Part shown: positions 61,401 through 64,000 of the stretch, in pieces
Layout of the letters: every line of letters begins with the position of its first letter
Numbering within the stretch: position 1 is the stretch's first letter
Made by a program: the position numbers and the translations under genes
The notes under the pieces: generated by a model
Databases searched by the model: none
What the model was told of the DNA's origin: nothing
What the model saw: only the letters and a program-made list of their open reading frames with translations
Source of the DNA: Flammeovirgaceae bacterium
GTDB taxonomy: Bacteria > Bacteroidota > Bacteroidia > Cytophagales > Cyclobacteriaceae
DNA length: 64,000 bases
Reading direction: 5' to 3'
Assembly: GCA_016709845.1 (NCBI GenBank)
Contig: JADJMA010000063.1
Coordinates: 227,720 to 291,719 of the forward strand

Positions 61401-64000
61401 TAGTAGTTTGTGAGGGCAGTGCGAACATTACTTTAACGAGCAGTGCGGGTGCAGGCAATCATGGTATAAAAATGGATCACTGATAGGAGGCGCTACCGCT
61501 ACTACATTAAATATTGTAACATCTGCGGCCAACAGTGGCAATTATACGGTTATCTCAACGGTATCAGGCTGTGCTTCTTTAGTATCAGCAGCGACTAGTG
61601 TAACGATTAATGCCTTACCATTAATTACTCCGGTAGTTACTCCGGCCACGACAACGATCTGTAGTGGCAGCACGGTAACGGTAAATGTTGCAGGCAGTCA
61701 GGCCGGCATCAATTATGAATTATTCAATGGTGGTACCTCGTTAAGTTCAACGACAGCCGGCACAGGTGGTGCGATTAACTTAGTAACAAGTGCGCTGGCA
61801 GCGAACACAACAATAACGGTTAGAGCTACCAATCCGGTAACGAGCTGTTCAGTATTATTGACAGGTACAAGTGTAGTAACAGTAAATCCGATTCCGGCTA
61901 CGCCAACGATTAACCCGGTTGGACCGGTAGTAGTTTGTGAAGGCAGTGCGAACATTACTTTAACGAGCAGTGCGGGTGCAGGCAATCAATGGTATAAAAA
62001 TGGATCACTGATAGGAGGCGCTACCGCTACTACATTAAATATTGTAACATCTGCGGCCAACAGTGGCAGTTATACGGTTATCTCAACGGTATCAGGCTGT
62101 GCTTCTTTAGTATCAGCAGCGACTAGTGTAACGATTAATGCCTTACCATTAATTACTCCGGTAGTTACTCCGGCCACGACAACGATCTGTAGTGGCAGCA
62201 CGGTAACCGTAAATGTTGCAGGCAGTCAGGCGGGTATCAATTATGAATTATTCAATGGTGGTACCTCGTTAAGTTCAACGACAGCCGGCACAGGTGGTGC
62301 GATCAACCTAGTAACGAGCGCGCTTGCCGCGAACACAACAATAACGGTTAGAGCTACGAATCCGGTAACGGGTTGTTCAGTATTATTGACAGGTACAAGT
62401 GTAGTCACCGTAAATCCGATTCCGGCTACACCAACGATTAATCCGGTTGGACCGGTAGTAGTTTGTGAAGGCAGTGCGAACATTACTTTAACGAGCAGTG
62501 CGGGTGCAGGCAATCAATGGTATAAAAATGGATCACTGATAGGAGGCGCTACCGCTACTACATTAAATATTGTAACATCTGCGGCCAACAGTGGCAGTTA
62601 TACGGTTATCTCCAACGGTATCAGGCTGTGCTTCTTTAGTATCAGCAGCGACTAGTGTAACGATTAATGCCTTACCATTATTACTCCGGTAGTTACTCCG
62701 GCCACGACAACGATCTGTAGTGGCAGCACGGTAACCGTAAATGTTGCAGGCAGTCAGGCGGGAATCAATTATGAATTATTCAATGGTGGTACCTCGTTAA
62801 GTTCAACGACAGCCGGCTACAGGTGGTGCGATCAACCTAGTAACGAGCGCGCTGCGCGAACACTACGAATAACAGTAGAGCTACGAATCCGGTAACGGGT
62901 TGTTCCAGTATTATTGACAGGCACAAGTGTAGTAACAGTGAATCCGATTCGCTACGCCAACGATTAACCCGGTTGGTCCGGTAGTAGTTTTTGAGGGCAG
63001 GCGAACATTACTTTAACGAGCAGTGCGGGTGCAGGCAATCAATGGTATAAAAATGGATCACTGATAGGAGGCGCTACCGCTACTACGCATTAAATATTGT
63101 AACATCTGCGGCCAACAGTGGCAGTTATACGGTTATCTCAACGGTATCAGGCTGGGCTTCTTTAGTATCAGCAGCGACTAGTGTAACGATTAATGCCTTA
63201 CCATTAATTACTCCGGTAGTTACTCGGCCACGACAACGATCTGTAGTGGCAGCACGGTAACGGTAAATGTTGCAGGCAGTCAGGCCGGCATCAATTATGA
63301 ATTATTCAATGGTGGTACCTCGTTAAGTTCAACGACAGCCGGCACAGGTGGTGCGATTAACTTAGTAACAAGTGCGCTGGCGGAACACAACAATAACGGT
63401 TAGAGCTACCAATCCGGTAACGAGCTGTTCAGTATTATTGACAGGTACAAGTGTAGTAACAGTAAATCCGATTCAGCTACGCCAACGATTAACCCGGTTG
63501 GCCGGTAGTAGTTTGTGAAGGCAGTGCGAACATTACTTTAACGAGCAGTGCGGGTGCAGGCAATCAATGGTATAAAAATGGATCACTGATAGGGGGAGCT
63601 ACAGCCACGACATTAAACATTACAACCACTCCTGGCAACAGTGGTAGCTACACAGTTATCTCAACGGTATCGGGCTGCTCTTCTTTAGTATCAGCACGCG
63701 ACCAGTGTAACGATTAATGCACTGCCATTAATTACTCCGGTAATTACTCCGGCCACGACAACAGTCTGTAGTGGCAGCACGGTAACCGTAAATGTTGCGG
63801 CAGTCAGGCGGGAATCAATTATGAATTATTCAATGGTGGTACCTCATTAAGTTCAGCGACAGCGGCACAGGTGGTGCGATCAACTAGTAACGAGCGCGCT
63901 TGCCGCGAAACACAACAATAACGGTTCGACTGCGAATCCGGTAACGGAGTTGTTCAGTATTGTTGACAGGCACGAGTGTAGTCACCGTAAATCCGATTCC
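55461..64000 (+). CDS. Giant CHU-type repeat adhesin, 3' end outside the window, frameshifted
   Basis: Signal peptide after a long basic N-terminus (NRVHFFRLILTSAILTLLAF, cleavage about SANA/ATYY); start 55461 chosen over a TTG at 55437. Residues ~30-850: low-complexity Gly/Ser/Thr beta-helix passenger with autotransporter-associated strand repeats (GIGSMNLANAGNSYTGSTTA, TGTGSLSLSGNNTYSTSTWL). From about 57960: Ig_7/CHU-type modules, each with a paired Cys, becoming a near-exact array from 58751. More than 2,800 residues are present, and the protein continues beyond base 64000. Many single-base indels. Expected to be secreted by type IX and used for adhesion or gliding; the C-terminal sorting domain is not in view. 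Confidence 0.9.
58751..64000 (+). repeat. Tandem array of 528-bp (176-residue) units inside the adhesin
   Basis: The word CCGATTCC and its surroundings recur at about 58751, 59275, 59799, 60324, 60850, 61359, 61888, 62416, 62944, 63468 and 63993. The undamaged spacing is exactly 528 bases (61888 to 62416 to 62944), i.e. 176 codons; shorter steps reflect indels. Each unit has two Cys-paired Ig-like halves: VVVCEGSANITL...VSGCASL (about 84 residues) and TTICSGSTVTVNVAG...NPVTGCSVL (about 92). Ten units are complete; the eleventh is cut by the window end. Confidence 0.95.

Noticed and set aside
59624..62513. Several ~90-codon minus-strand frames starting MPAPALLVKVMFALPSQ
   Set aside because: They are identical antisense shadows generated by each repeat unit of the adhesin, not genes.
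58751..64000. Long repeats as a possible CRISPR or satellite array
   Set aside because: Unit length is 528 bases, the period is a whole number of codons, and the sequence codes for Cys-paired Ig-like modules continuous with the upstream adhesin.

Overview
The window comes from a member of the Bacteroidota, most likely the order Cytophagales. The evidence is a type IX secretion partner of the PorP/SprF family next to a protein with a gliding-motility (CHU_C) C-terminal sorting domain, TAnnTTTG-type promoter boxes, a Cytophagales-like miaB / sigma-54 activator / lptE / secG / groES-groEL neighbourhood, and a giant CHU-type Ig-repeat adhesin. I see no rRNA, tRNA, CRISPR array, insertion sequence or prophage.

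A feature that colours everything: around half of the long genes, including essential ones (cysS, groEL, groES, hisD, hisH, ribE, secG, miaB), are broken by single-base frameshifts, mostly in short homopolymers. The protein sequence resumes perfectly in the next frame, so I read these as uncorrected sequencing indels in a long-read draft, not as pseudogenes. Coordinates below therefore cover the whole reconstructed gene, and I say where the frame breaks.

Layout. 1-8.9 kb: assorted housekeeping genes (luciferase-like oxidoreductase tail, cysS, M20 amidohydrolase, ribE, DUF937 protein, PAP2 phosphatase, a cysteine-less dihydrolipoamide-dehydrogenase-like flavoprotein, a lipoprotein, a nitroreductase). 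8.95-16.13 kb: a complete histidine operon read right to left, hisG-D-C-B-H-A-F-IE, preceded by a His-rich leader peptide and a terminator, i.e. a recognisable attenuator. 16.3-23.3 kb: TPR lipoprotein, GH140-like hydrolase, Nudix CoA pyrophosphatase, aconitase with a Lys/Ala-rich tail, folE and a 6-pyruvoyl-tetrahydropterin-synthase-family gene. 23.3-27.4 kb: PorP/SprF plus a large FG-GAP/CHU_C secreted protein.

27.5-32.4 kb is the most unusual accessory stretch. It holds two paralogous GNAT-like domains, one free-standing and one fused to a GHKL (Hsp90-type) ATPase. An acyl carrier protein gene sits between them, followed by a cytochrome P450, a TIGR03032-family beta-propeller-like protein and an APS kinase. 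32.5-37.1 kb: a CPA1 Na+/H+ antiporter, a small secreted protein, a DUF1080 hydrolase, an MFS transporter and a TerB-like protein. 37.2-46.5 kb: groEL/groES, secG, lptE, a sigma-54 activator, miaB, a gamma carbonic anhydrase and an OmpH/Skp chaperone.

46.5-64 kb is a co-oriented block of very large envelope and signalling genes: a nucleotide-transporter-like membrane protein fused to HEAT repeats and a cyclic-nucleotide-binding-like domain; an nSTAND1 NTPase with a transmembrane helix, coiled coil and WD40 propeller; an outer-membrane beta-barrel protein; a propeller-like lipoprotein; and a giant adhesin with a tandem array of near-identical 528-bp (176-residue) units that runs off the end of the window.
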